In this document: positions 13,201 to 22,701 of the stretch, one piece after another
How the letters are laid out: every line of letters begins with the position of its first letter
Position numbering within the stretch: position 1 is the stretch's first letter
Source: Axinella damicornis
Taxonomy: Eukaryota > Porifera > Demospongiae > Axinellida > Axinellidae
Length of the DNA: 64,000 bases
Reading direction: 5' to 3'
Assembly: GCA_963931865.1 (NCBI GenBank)
Contig: OZ007507.1
Location: 4,556,077 to 4,620,076 of the forward strand
Notes under the pieces: generated by a model
What the model saw: the letters and a program-made list of their open reading frames with translations, nothing else
What the model was told of the DNA's origin: nothing
The model's database searches: none
Made by a program: the position numbers and the translations under genes

Positions 13201-14423
13201 TTGTGCACACTTGCCTCAATACCAGTGATGTCTTCCCCACACCTGGTGCTCCGATGATAATAACCTTGGACGATCGACGATTGAAGGAACTGGAGAACTC
13301 ATACTGCCTGCGGTGGGGAAACAATCAAAACTTTATTATCCTACACACAAGGTTGCAGGACAGGATGCTTGTCCATACAGGCTGCCCCCCTTCAACAGAG
13401 ACACAGCTAGCACTAGTACTACGAGCACATGTATGATACCACCACAGTGGAAATCAAGATACCTTGTTAACACATGCAGATATGTGTGGGATAGCGACAG
13501 TTCATATATTGTGTGCACTGTCCCATTCACAGAGAATACTCCAGGTGGGGGAGGGTCTAGATGAGGCTGTACACTGTAGCAGTCTAGCAAGCAGAACATA
13601 GTCTCGGTCCCAGACCCAAACCAACCCCAGCATGGATACAGGAAGCGATCTGCACTGGGGTTGATTTGAGTCTGGGGCCGAGACTAAGCAGAGCATTGTG
13701 TGGTTTAAGGTTTGTGGCACTACATGATGTAATGGTGAGATTGCAAGATAAAACACCATGGTTACCACACAGTCTAAACAAAGGAGTGAGCATGGGTTTC
13801 ATACACAACTGGGATTTGCTGCCATCAGTAAACAACAACAGTCAGGCAAGGCAGCTTTCACAGTTTCCCCATTAATTTGTTAAAATTAATTTGTTGTTAG
13901 ATAGAGGATTTTCAGTGGCTTCATCTAGCAATTCAGGAGTTACTGGTATATAGCCTCGTACCCAGGTCCCGACCTCCCAGACCAGCATTATTAAGCACAC
14001 TCACACAAAATGTACGTACGGGTTTTTGCTGCTTCGTTTCTGTACATCACAAGCCTTCTTCACTTCTGGTTTGAAGTCAGTCTGGTCAGCCCACGCTCCA
14101 TAGTTCAGCGGAGAGGACTGTGCACATGCAATGGGTTTACATTGGTTACAATCATTGCATTCAAGCTATGGCTAAGCACATACACGTTATGCACACATTC
14201 ATGGCATTTAGTCAGAGGAGTTCATGTAAATTTTTTACCCGCGGCTACTTCTCCCTCGCGATCGGACAGACTAAGCTTCCCACGCCCCCATAACTGGGCA
14301 GTTGTACTACTACATGCCCGCCCACAGAACGTCAACCTGCACTAATATATTGCTTACCGTCGTATAGGAGTCCACAATTCGTTCACCAGTCTGAGAGCGA
14401 GGCACCGATATTGCTTTGGCCAT
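3745..14423 (-). CDS. Rab34/Rab36-type small GTPase, ten exons, catalytic Gln replaced by Ala
   Basis: In coding order the exons are 14358-14423, 14020-14117, 13215-13307, 10292-10393, 6634-6698, 6435-6486, 5937-6015, 5673-5763, 4215-4340 and 3745-3812. They total 840 nt (279 residues) and all phases match. The P-loop GAPGVGKTS starts at about residue 74; the effector region is TTIGVDF at 98-104 and G3 is WDTAGAERF at 121-129. G4 is CKRD at 180-183 and G5 is SSRTG. The tail is lysine/arginine-rich and ends DCCGR, a dicysteine prenylation signal. FKPEVKKAC, the EVEKYQILGVPF block and AEYWHTSS identify the Rab34/Rab36 group, which acts on Golgi, lysosome positioning, macropinosomes and ciliogenesis. 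Two features are odd. Residue 126 is Ala where Rab proteins carry the GTP-hydrolysing Gln. Intron 3 starts with GC (AG|GCAAGT at 13214). The donor after 6634 is GTCAGA, which is weak. The introns hold tandem repeats, poly-G/C runs and foldback elements. Confidence 0.9.
3817..3822 (+). promoter_or_regulatory. Possible polyadenylation hexamer for the XNDC1-like gene
   Basis: An AATAAA lies 314 bp after the XNDC1-like stop codon. If used, the transcript would run antisense through the last Rab exon at 3745-3812. The match is a single hexamer and could be chance. Confidence 0.25.
5031..5177. mobile_element. Foldback MITE, TAGCCTCG family, diverged copy
   Basis: TTAGCCTCATTCCCAGGCCTAC at the left pairs with GTAGGCCTCCTGGGAACGAGGTTAG at the right end, around a loop of about 100 bp that also contains internal complementary arms. 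It lies in the eighth Rab intron. Confidence 0.6.
5577..5635. mobile_element. Short foldback with AGTGTGACTC flanks
   Basis: Arms CTAGCCGCTAGCCCCTCTC and its complement make a hairpin. AGTGTGACTC occurs immediately outside both ends, consistent with a target duplication. The arm sequence differs from the TAGCCTCG family. Confidence 0.55.
6226..6430. repeat. Minisatellite derived from a foldback terminus
   Basis: About five irregular units read GAGCCTGGRAATGAGGCCTAG followed by GGGGTGAGGGATATCTCT. The first half is the foldback terminus, so the array may have grown from an inserted element. It abuts the sixth Rab exon (6435-6486). Confidence 0.75.
6700..7010. repeat. Poly-G and (TG)n microsatellite region
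   Basis: A G-run with a few T interruptions (about 6721-6750) is followed by degenerate TGTG, GTGTGAG and GAGTTGGATGAGAGAG units, just upstream (in coding sense) of the WDTAGAERF exon of the Rab gene. Confidence 0.85.
7270..8165. repeat. 161 bp tandem repeat with an inverted partial unit
   Basis: Units starting CGGTGTGGTCAACGAGCATT recur at 7461, 7622 and 7783 (period exactly 161), with a first variant unit ending about 7460 and a shortened last unit to about 7990. From about 8040 to 8165 the same sequence returns in reverse orientation (TTGTGGTACAGTTGTTT, CATTCTTGTCGCATT complement), making an inverted pair. The open frames here are by-products of the repeat. It lies in the fourth Rab intron. 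Confidence 0.85.
8889..8985. mobile_element. Diverged foldback copy
   Basis: TAACCTCATTCCCAGGCTTCC at the left and GGAGGCCAGTGAATGAGGCTA at the right are complementary with mismatches; the inner arms pair around AGCTTCG/CGTAAGCT. Confidence 0.5.
10045..10290. repeat. Poly-G/poly-C pair within a dispersed repeat
   Basis: A run of 36 G (10064-10099) and, 70 bp on, a C-run of about 40 nt with one T (10169-10210) followed by A14. The block GCAGGGTGTATTTCAGAAAAT (complement of about 10257-10277) also flanks the G-run near 58290, so these tracts belong to a dispersed element. The right edge abuts the fourth Rab exon at 10292. Confidence 0.7.
10738..10772. mobile_element. Minimal foldback, TAGCCTCG family
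   Basis: About 35 bp: TAGCCTCATTCCCACAC then GCCTGGGAACGAGGCTA. Essentially two termini with almost no loop. Confidence 0.6.
11283..11319. mobile_element. Minimal perfect foldback, TAGTCTCG variant
   Basis: TAGTCTCGTTCCCAGACCC is followed at once by its near-perfect complement. The flanks TCACATCAC and TCACATTGC look like a mutated 9 bp duplication. Confidence 0.65.
12100..12210. mobile_element. SINE-like repeat, copy 1
   Basis: GGCTTGAATCCCACC resembles a Pol III B box. It is followed by TACCCCTCCTCCC and GAGACCAGCCATTTGG, which recur in the same order at 57330-57400. No A box is evident in this copy. Confidence 0.5.
13601..13686. mobile_element. Foldback MITE, TAGTCTCG variant
   Basis: AGTCTCGGTCCCAGACCC...AACCCCAG pairs with CTGGGGTTGATTTGAGTCTGGGGCCGAGACT. 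The arm sequence (AACCCCAG) is shared with the copy at 19866. Confidence 0.65.
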
Positions 14424-14548
14424 GTTTACAGCTGCACTACGATCGAACACTCCTCCACAGTCCACTTCATGCAGTTAGTATTATCACATACGCATGCTTG
14501 CCCAAGTGATGAATAACGATAAAGTGAAATAGATCGCAGATAATGATG
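14424..14548 (-). promoter_or_regulatory. 125 bp spacer between RFC5 stop and Rab start codon
   Basis: RFC5 ends with TGA at 14549-14551 and the Rab ATG is at 14421-14423, on the same strand. This spacer must hold the RFC5 3' UTR and either a tiny Rab promoter or a trans-splice acceptor. I see no AATAAA and no long pyrimidine tract that would settle which. Confidence 0.4.
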
Positions 14549-17500
14549 TCAGTGTTCCGCCTGTGAAACTACAGTGTCTCTGACGATCTGAAACGCTCCT
14601 AACAACGCCGCCAGCTGTATCTTCTCTGATGTTCCTGCTGCCAAGTTGTACCTGCAGTGGGGATCAACATACACACATTGTAAATCACTTCACATACATG
14701 ACTGTATTTCAAGGCGAAAATATGCATGTCGTTGGGTGGTCATTATTATTTTTATGGAATGGAACGGACCACTTGGGACAGCTATGTAACTCACTGTAGT
14801 GTATAACCTCCACAAACTGTAGATCACTAGATAGAGCTGGATGAGCCCTACTGGGATCCTTATTACCCACGTACATATTAGGCTAATCACTTGGTTGTTA
14901 TCTGTCTACATGTTGTATCCATCTGTCTGTCTGTCTGTCTGTCTGTCTGTTCAGCGGAAAAATTGAAATCTCATGATGTACAGGGTTAAATAATTGCTAA
15001 ACGCAACAATAACTTTACACATCTGTTGTACTTGACAGTGACCAAAGTTATTATGGAATTGGATGTATGTTTTACGAAATCACGTGGTATACAGCTAACT
15101 CTTGGCTGTAACTCTTAATCCTTGATTTCCAGTCTGTAGGGCTTGTCGAGCTCTATCTAGTGATATACAGTTTGTGGAGATCAGACATTGCAGTGAGGAC
15201 TTACATAGCTGTTCCGTGTTTTCCAAGTGTTCTGCTCCAATAATGACCACCTGTCATTCATTGGCAAGACTAGAAGATCAGACAGAGGAAGATCTGTGCA
15301 CCCATAGCACCTCTGCTGGTGTTTGCACAGGCAGGGGAGAGTCTCAACTGGAGTCTTTGCGTGAGTCTGGCAGGCATAGCAACCCAGTTCCCAAAAATGG
15401 AACACGGTTGCACAATTGGCTAGCGAGCTCTTTTCAGTCATGTGGCACATGCATGGACTACATATTATGTAATTGTCCGGACATTGGAATTGGCTAGTTT
15501 AGAATGTAACGTTTCACTTACTCTATGTTGGCCATCTTATCCAGCAGGATCATTCTGACCTTGGGAGGGAAATCAACTGCAGGAGAAATGGCACCATGAA
15601 TCATGATCCAAATGGCTGACAGCAGAATGCAACCTCACTAACCTCTATGCACATAGGTGTGTATCTGGGTATTGATGTCCTGTAGTGCGAGTCCCTTCAG
15701 CGTCTTCAGTTTTATAATATCTGGACAGGTTATATCAAGCAGTTATCAGACTTTGTTATGCTGGAGAAGTTAGTGAGTTTGTACTACAGTGAAACTTCTC
15801 TTAGAGGATATCCCAGAAAGGAGGACACCTTAGTAAGCAGGATACTTGATCAAGTCCCAATTTCGCTTAAAACTCCTTGCAAACCCGTAAGGTCGATGTT
15901 TCCTGTCTAGCACTCAATTGCTGTAAGCCTTCAACTACGGACACCTTGGCAAACATGTACTTTACTAGCCTCGTTCCCAGTCCCACGCCCAGCTTTCCGT
16001 CGCTGCTTAGTACTAAGCAGCGACGGAAAGCTGGGCGTGGGACTGGGAACGAGGCTAGTACTTTACCACTCAAAGTGGAACCTTAGTAGCAACTGTTGCT
16101 AGATGCCAAAACGTGCTGATACTGAACAGAATGGGAATGAAGGCATTGGGTGCTGCTAAGAGCTTTGTGTGTTGGAGGATGAAATGGTGAGGGAGTTGGG
16201 ATAGGGCATCCACAGTATGGGAGTGAGTTGTGTTGGTTACCAAGTCCTCCATTGTGGAGGTAGTTACACACAGTATAACGAAACTGGTCCAGTTTGTCCT
16301 GCCATAGCTGGACCACTTTTGGCATCTGTTTCAAGATCATTCCACAGACCTCCTGATGAATAATACATAAAGATTCCAAGAACCGAGTGAGATCTGCAGT
16401 GCTACCGCTGCTGACAGAGATTTTCTGAGTGATTCCTGGGTCTTGTACTTTCTCTGGGCATCTGTGTATTGCGTGAGAGGGACCTTTCCCACAACCACAT
16501 TGTATGGCCTTATCTAGCCTCGTTCCCACGCAGCCTGGGAATGAAGCTAGGCCTTATCCCACTACCGATGTGCCTGTACTCTACCACAGGTAACAGGCCA
16601 AATCGGACACACCAGGGAGTCAATCTCCAGGGTACTGTTCTTCTCACCTTGATAAGCACTGGAGAAGTCTTTATTCAACATCCACTCGACAATCTTGGCT
16701 ATGTCGGTTGGTAGGGGTTGGCCAGTGCATGTGTACACACTGTGCTCGGTGACCTCATCAAAAGACATCGCTGTACTCTGTATGTGTGCATGTATGAGCG
16801 TCCAAGGAAGTCTGCTTGCAATGAGGAGTTTCAAGATATATGTATCCATGCCCTCAAGGGGGCGAATAGAGTGGAAACCCTTGTACAGGACACCCCTGAA
16901 GTGATGACATGTTGCTCATCAGGACACATTTTTAGGGCCCAAGGATGTCCGTATCGGAGGGTTTCACTGTAATTATATATCTGGAAACTTTCGTTGTAAA
17001 ACTATTTCGTGGTTGCCAAAAAACCACGCAAATTAAACTTTTCGTGAACAAATAGCTATGTAATACGGTCAGAATATTTTCACGTGATGCTAGCTGGTTG
17101 CTGTGGTGGCTCCATAAGGTGTGCATTTAAGTATGAGAGTACATGCCATGATGTGTGCAGGTACTAAATTGTAATTAACCTAAGTCAAACTGACAGTAGT
17201 GAGTTTGACGGTTGAGCGCACTCACCTGGAGGACATTAAGGGCCCTTCTCATGTCTCCCTGTGAGAGAGCTATTAGACTGTCCATGCCATCAGGGGTCAC
17301 CTTGACACTGGAGAAAGAATACGGATGTATTACATGATATAGTGGAACCCCGCTTAAAGTTAAAGGACACCTCCCTAATCACACTGTAGGGTCCGTATTA
17401 GAGGTGTTCCACTATACATCAGTCTCTGACCACACAGAAGTTTGCATGTGACAGTTTTGTGAAATATGACAGGTAAGAATTACCGAGAAGCACCTCCATA

Positions 17501-18567
17501 TGCGATATAGCATTTATACTAGTCTCGGTACCAGACCCTCGCACGCGGAGGAGGGGGTCTGGTGAACTTGCATACATAAAAATTTGAACTCCGTGGAATT
17601 ACGGCGGGATGAATCTGATTGGTTGATTGCTGTTCAATTACACATCTAATCAAGCAAACAGAGAGATAGAGACAGTGATCGAAGCAATGTTCACCAAGCT
17701 TGGATACCCCACAGTGAATCCTGAGCAGTGAAGGAGTTTGTAAAATGGAAAGACATCTTTGTTTCCACGCCGACTGGCAGTAAAAGTCCCTTGTGTTTGA
17801 TTATTTGCACAGCGGTTCCACACCGATGTCTATTGTTGTTGTTGCAAGCCCTCTGAAGGTGGTCATGCTGGATCAGGTAACATGTAAACATCTTCTACAC
17901 ACAGGGCCAGGTACCAGCTGCGTTCTGGGGTGCCCTACTTAGCTGCATTGTCAACATTAGCGCTCTCCGAGGTAGCAACATTCCATCGGTTCTTGCTATT
18001 GTCGGTCTGGCAGGAACAGAGTTGACAAGGATCGCAAGGTCTACTGCCTGTAGCTGCAGCCATTCTTCAACGTTTTCAGTAGAAATGAGCGCATGCACTT
18101 TGAGTTTTCTCGCACCCACTTGTATATTGATCAATGGCTTCAAATATCACTCAGGAAACCTGTATACGTCAGTGTATCCCATAAACAGTTCATATATGCA
18201 AGTTCACCTGACCCTCCTCCGCTCCGAGGGGACTACATTTATACTAGCCCTAACCCCCTATAATGCACATGTATAGCATATGGATGAGTGTGCATGCTGC
18301 TCATCAGTACAGTGGTTTTCATTAGGAAAGAGTACCATTCCTGTTGGATGATGTATTCCAGCCGTGAGATCATCTGGTCGTGGCTGAGGGGTCCAAATCT
18401 AAACCGGGTGCACCTGGACTGCAGGGCAGGGATGATCTTGGAGAGGTAGTTACAGATTAGACAGAATCGTGTGTTCTCTGTGAACTTCTCTATCACTGAA
18501 GGACAAAGTGAGATTAGATGAAGCACTCTTTCAAGATTCTGGTAAGTGTCAAGGCCAAAAAAATTCC

Positions 18568-18615
<48 letters not shown>

Positions 18616-20172
18616 GTCTGTCTGTCTGCCTGCTTGTTCAGCTAACCTCTCCTGAGGGCATTCTGGGCATCGTTTGTCATGGCATCCGCCTCGTCTAGGA
18701 TAACCAGTTTAAATCCTGAGCGGAAGATGGTCCGAGTGCTGGCGAAACTAAGGACTTCCCTCCGCACGATACCGATGCCCCTGTCATCAGATGCATTCAG
18801 CTGTGGAGGAGACCATGAAGTAACCATGCAATGTAAGCTTAACTGTAACCTGCTTCCCAGGCCCAGTGGGAGGAGCATACTACCGGCAATAGTCATGCAT
18901 GCACAAGCAGTGGATACCAGGCTGTTTTCTCTCCAGGGAACGAGGTTGTACCGTTGTACCTACATGTACTTGCTACAACAACATTAAGTAGTAAGCATAA
19001 TGTACATTGACTGAGTGCTTAGATACTGAACTTCCACACCTTAAAGGGAGCAGTACTGACAGGGTGTCCTAATTGTGGACATCTAAATGTAGTTTTGGTC
19101 AAAAGCCATATATCTCTCAATTTCTTGGAACTATAGGGTAAAACTAGTCCAGTTCCTAGTTCCTACCACATAGGTTGCTACCCCGACCAAACAGGTGGGT
19201 CATGATCAAGGTCTACTAAGACACACACCTCTAGCACCATTGAATTGAACTCTTTTGGAGAGTAAAGTGTCTTGGCACATGCCAATATGGTGCTCGTCTT
19301 CCCAGTACCAGGTGGGCCATAAAACAGTAGGTGCGGTAGTCGGTCTTCATTCATGAAACGTCGGACTGAAGAAGAAAAGGGAGGTTCGGGTGTAGGGTAA
19401 AGAGTAGTCTTGCAAGGCCAGATCCCGTTCCGCACCGAGGGAAAGGGTCTGGGACATGGCCATAGAGTGGCTTGTCACTCAGGAATTTAAGTTATCCAGC
19501 CACGTCACTAGTGACAGCAATTTCCAAAGTAAGACTTGTGAGCTTGCTGCATTAAGATTTCAATTTCTGCTGTGTTCAAGTTCACGAGTTAATATACTTC
19601 TTGGTCAGCTCACTTCTCACGCTTCAAGTTTACTCTCTAATCACCACTCTAATTTTAATTTTCCTGCTAATTGCATACTTCAGGTAGATGGGACTGAATA
19701 CTGCATTGTGATTGGTACGCACTCCTCGGCCGTACAGTGCAGGGTGACAAACTGTTCTATGGGCATGTCTCAGACCCTTAATTTCCCTCAGTGCAGAATC
19801 GGATTTGGCCATACAAGACAAGATAGAGAGCTGTATAGCAACCACACACGTTTTGCAGTTTCATGTAGTCTCGTTCCCAGACCCAAACAACCCCAGCGAA
19901 GATCGCTTGCAGTATCTCACGGATACTGCAGACACTGGGGTTGTTTGGATCTGGGAACGAGACTAAGTTTCATGTGGGTTCTGATTGCACTCACTTGTGC
20001 TGATGATCTCTTTGTGCGAAACAAGCTCATCCAGATGCTGTGGGCGGTACTTCTCCACCCTGGACAAAGTATGCAATTGCCGTGACGTTGACTACGGGTA
20101 CGCGTACATATGCTGAAATAATAGGAACTGCTGGACTCACCAAGGAAGGTTTACTGTTTTCTTTCCCGCCAT
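14549..20172 (-). CDS. RFC5: Replication factor C subunit 5 (clamp loader small subunit)
   Basis: In coding order the exons are 20141-20172, 19995-20059, 19229-19365, 18647-18800, 18336-18495, 17226-17307, 16648-16777, 15643-15720, 15522-15576 and 14549-14651. They give 996 nt (331 residues; human RFC5 is 340), and every junction is in phase with GT-AG ends. Walker A GPPGTGKT is at residues 49-56, Walker B/DEAD (VILDEAD) ends at 117, and the SRC arginine-finger motif is at 156-158. Sensor-2 region [11 protein letters not shown] and the C-terminal collar helices ([28 protein letters not shown]) follow. These are diagnostic of RFC5 rather than RFC2-4. The protein is a AAA+ subunit of the RFC complex that loads PCNA at primer ends; it also serves in alternative RFC complexes. 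The start [11 protein letters not shown] is chosen because it leads directly into the family's VEKYRP block. Intron 2 holds two inverted-repeat elements and the other introns hold further short repeats. Confidence 0.96.
14929..14951. repeat. (CTGT)n microsatellite
   Basis: A short tetranucleotide run in the last RFC5 intron. It is followed by GAAAAATTGAAATCTC, which also follows the (TCAG)n run near 38040, so it marks a dispersed repeat. Confidence 0.6.
15966..16057. mobile_element. Foldback MITE, TAGCCTCG family, near-perfect copy
   Basis: 92 bp almost perfect palindrome with TAGTACTA at its centre. GTACTTTAC at 15957-15965 is repeated exactly at 16058-16066, a clean 9 bp target-site duplication. 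It lies in an RFC5 intron. Confidence 0.92.
16515..16549. mobile_element. Minimal foldback with exact 9 bp duplication
   Basis: Only 35 bp between two exact copies of GGCCTTATC (16506-16514 and 16550-16558), which shows that the termini alone behave as an insertion. Confidence 0.85.
18567..18629. repeat. (CTAT)n(CTGT)n microsatellite
   Basis: A tetranucleotide run immediately beside the RFC5 exon ending at 18647. It lies in the intron next to the splice donor. Confidence 0.85.
19431..19802. mobile_element. Second MITE family (GAGGGAAAGGGTCTG), copy 1
   Basis: The left end (GAGGGAAAGGGTCTGGGACATGGCCATAGAG...TTGTCAC) is the complement of the right end near 19741-19795 (GTGACAAACTGTTCTATGGGCATGTCTCAGACCC...TTTCCCTC), giving arms of about 60 bp. 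It lies in RFC5 intron 2. A related copy lies in opposite orientation at 21776. Confidence 0.7.
19866..19965. mobile_element. Foldback MITE, TAGTCTCG variant, 100 bp
   Basis: Arms TAGTCTCGTTCCCAGACCCA around a central loop. AGTTTCATG at 19857-19865 is repeated exactly at 19966-19974. It inserted right beside the second MITE, inside RFC5 intron 2. Confidence 0.88.
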
Positions 20173-20469
20173 TTTCGCGCGGTACGGTGGTGGTGACGTT
20201 TGCAAGGTTAGCCTCGTTCCCACACTCCCGATCCCATCCCCACTTTTCTGTGATGCATGGGAACGAGACAAATTGTTTGGTGACGAAATTGTGCGCATAG
20301 CGGCGCCTGCCTCCTGACCTACATGACCTAACTATAGTACCGGTAGGAGTGAAGCTGTATTGACCTGTTACCCCCAAAGACAAAACTCTGCAGGAGATCC
20401 ACGAATACAAGCAACCGTTGTGTCTTCCCCTTACCTCCGAGAAGAGCAGCAAGCAAAGTTTCGGAGAAA
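20173..20469. promoter_or_regulatory. Probable bidirectional promoter between RFC5 and the 7TM gene
   Basis: Two start codons face away from each other across 297 bp, so one shared core promoter is the simplest reading. The part near RFC5 is locally CpG-rich (CGCGCGG). A degenerate foldback copy (about 20209-20270: GCCTCGTTCCCA... GGGAACGAGAC) sits inside it. I see no clear TATA box in either direction. Confidence 0.5.
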
Positions 20470-22667
20470 ATGGCTGCTAATTCAAGTAATTGGAGTTGTC
20501 CCGGCGGTGGGCAAGTGGGGTGGACGTCACTGCTATCGGCAGTGGCGTTGGACGCCAATGTGACGAATTCATCTAGCCTCTTCCACAGTCTGTACAACTC
20601 CTGTGACTGCACGCAATGGAAAGCCGACACCATAGATGTGGGTGTTTTACATAAGTGGAAGTATGACGTTCATTTTTGAGCTGTTAGAAATTATTTTGTG
20701 TGCTGTAGCTTAGCTAACGTGGCAGGTGCATGGCGGATATCTCGCAACCACAATTTCTTGGGCCATAGATATAAGACAGAGGTCTTATCTAGCTTGAGCA
20801 ATGTTATGTCATCTGTTTGCAGTAACTTTGTGTATTCTGTGGGTGGGGCAAGAGGAGTAGTTTGAGAAGCTAATGGGGTTGAGTCGCTGACTGAAACAGT
20901 CTGGTGGGAGAAGAACAGCATTCAGAAATTCTCTGTATGCTCACAGCTGATGTTGAAGCAACTATCCACTTTAGCCCCACCCTCTTTTCTGATTGGCTGT
21001 TGTAAAGGAACTATGCCACTGTGAAACTGTGCCAGGCATAATTCTAGCTCCCAAATTTTTGATCAAAATCGAATCGATTGCTTGATCAATCAACGGATAC
21101 CTGATTTGTTTACAAAACACATCAGCAGATGGCTTGACAGTTACTATCGTTGGCTATGCAGTGCAAGAGTATGCGCACTGCGGCACAAGCTCAAGGCTTG
21201 TCTTGGCCTACCCAATATCCTTGAGAGTGTGACCAGTTGCAGTAAAGGGTGTTAACAATGCAAGCAAGGTACTCCCAGTGTCCTTTTGAAGTAAGATGAA
21301 TATTGTTTAAATAATCACATGACTTGTCCAAATTCCTGCAAGCTTTCTGTGCGTCATCATGTTTTGTATCTTCACACATAGGCTGGGGCCATAGCTATCA
21401 TCAGGATCATCACTTCCTTACTCAGGTGTGTGGATAAGACTTGCAGTGTTTCTGTTGGGGATATGTATTGCAGTAGCTGGCAAGCCCACAGAGTTGTGTT
21501 TTAATGAAGGGGAGGGCAGCAAGCTAGTTTGCTGACACCTATTTTCAAGGCAACAAGCTCCAACATTCTGTTCTCAGGACATCTCAATATGTCATCTTCT
21601 GATGTATCAACTCCTTTGCTGCAGTGTTTTAGGCTCTGCCTCTATTATCCTCTCCGTGCTACTCACCGGGAAGCTGAACACAGCTGAGGTAAGAGTGCCA
21701 ACTCTCATCCACATCCTCGTTCCCAGGCCGTGTGTGTGGCCTATGGAGGCTTGGGAACGAGGCTAGCCAAATCTCGTTCCAAACTGAGGGAAAGGGTCTG
21801 GGACATGGCCATAGAGCAGTTTGTCACACCGCACTGTGGAGTGCATGCCAATCACAGTGCAGTATCAGTCACATGCTAAGCATGAAGCATGAGAAGTGAA
21901 CTGAGCGAGAAGGGTCGTGAATCATGAGGTGAAACAAAGTAGAATCAAAATCGCAAATGCAACGAAGTCACAAGTCTTACTTTGGCGCTGTCGCTAACTA
22001 AGTTATGGAAGGATTACAAAGTGCAGGAGCCCGAAGTTCTCTCTCTGGACTGTACAACTAATTCATTGTCCTGCTAGAATAACGATCAAACTTGTCTATA
22101 AAGGCATGCAGTAAGGCCCCCAGTGGTAGATCCTCTCTCCACACACACACACACTCACACCCTCCCCAGGTACACCCCCTCTTCATACTCTCTGTGGGCG
22201 ACTTTATTCTCTCCATCCTCTGGATGATCGGGGGGATCGTCTGGCTGAGCCCGGGAGAGGGTGGCTGGGCAGGTCCAAACTCGGATCCCCATACCGGCAT
22301 GTGCTATGTTCTCGCCATTGCAACTACAGTAAGTTCAGAGAAAGTTTATTTCCCGTCTTTCGAATAGGTGCTGCATAGGTGGTGCCAGGAACAAGGATCG
22401 CAAATGGGGGGGGGGGGGGGGGCTGAGGTGGCGAGGCTGTCTTAGTCTTCTCCGGTTCCCAGATTGAGTGGGTTGAAGTCTACTAATGTCTTAATTCACA
22501 AGTTGTGATCCATATCCAGACTGTCTGCTACATTGCACCAACAAAGCTTAGCAACATGTGCATCCACAGTTGCACTTCACTCTTTGGGCTGTTCAACTCC
22601 CTCCCATTCTTCTCACCGTAGAAGACACTGCGTCACACTGCAGTGGTGCCATTGGCTCTGGACTGCA

Positions 22668-22701
<34 letters not shown>

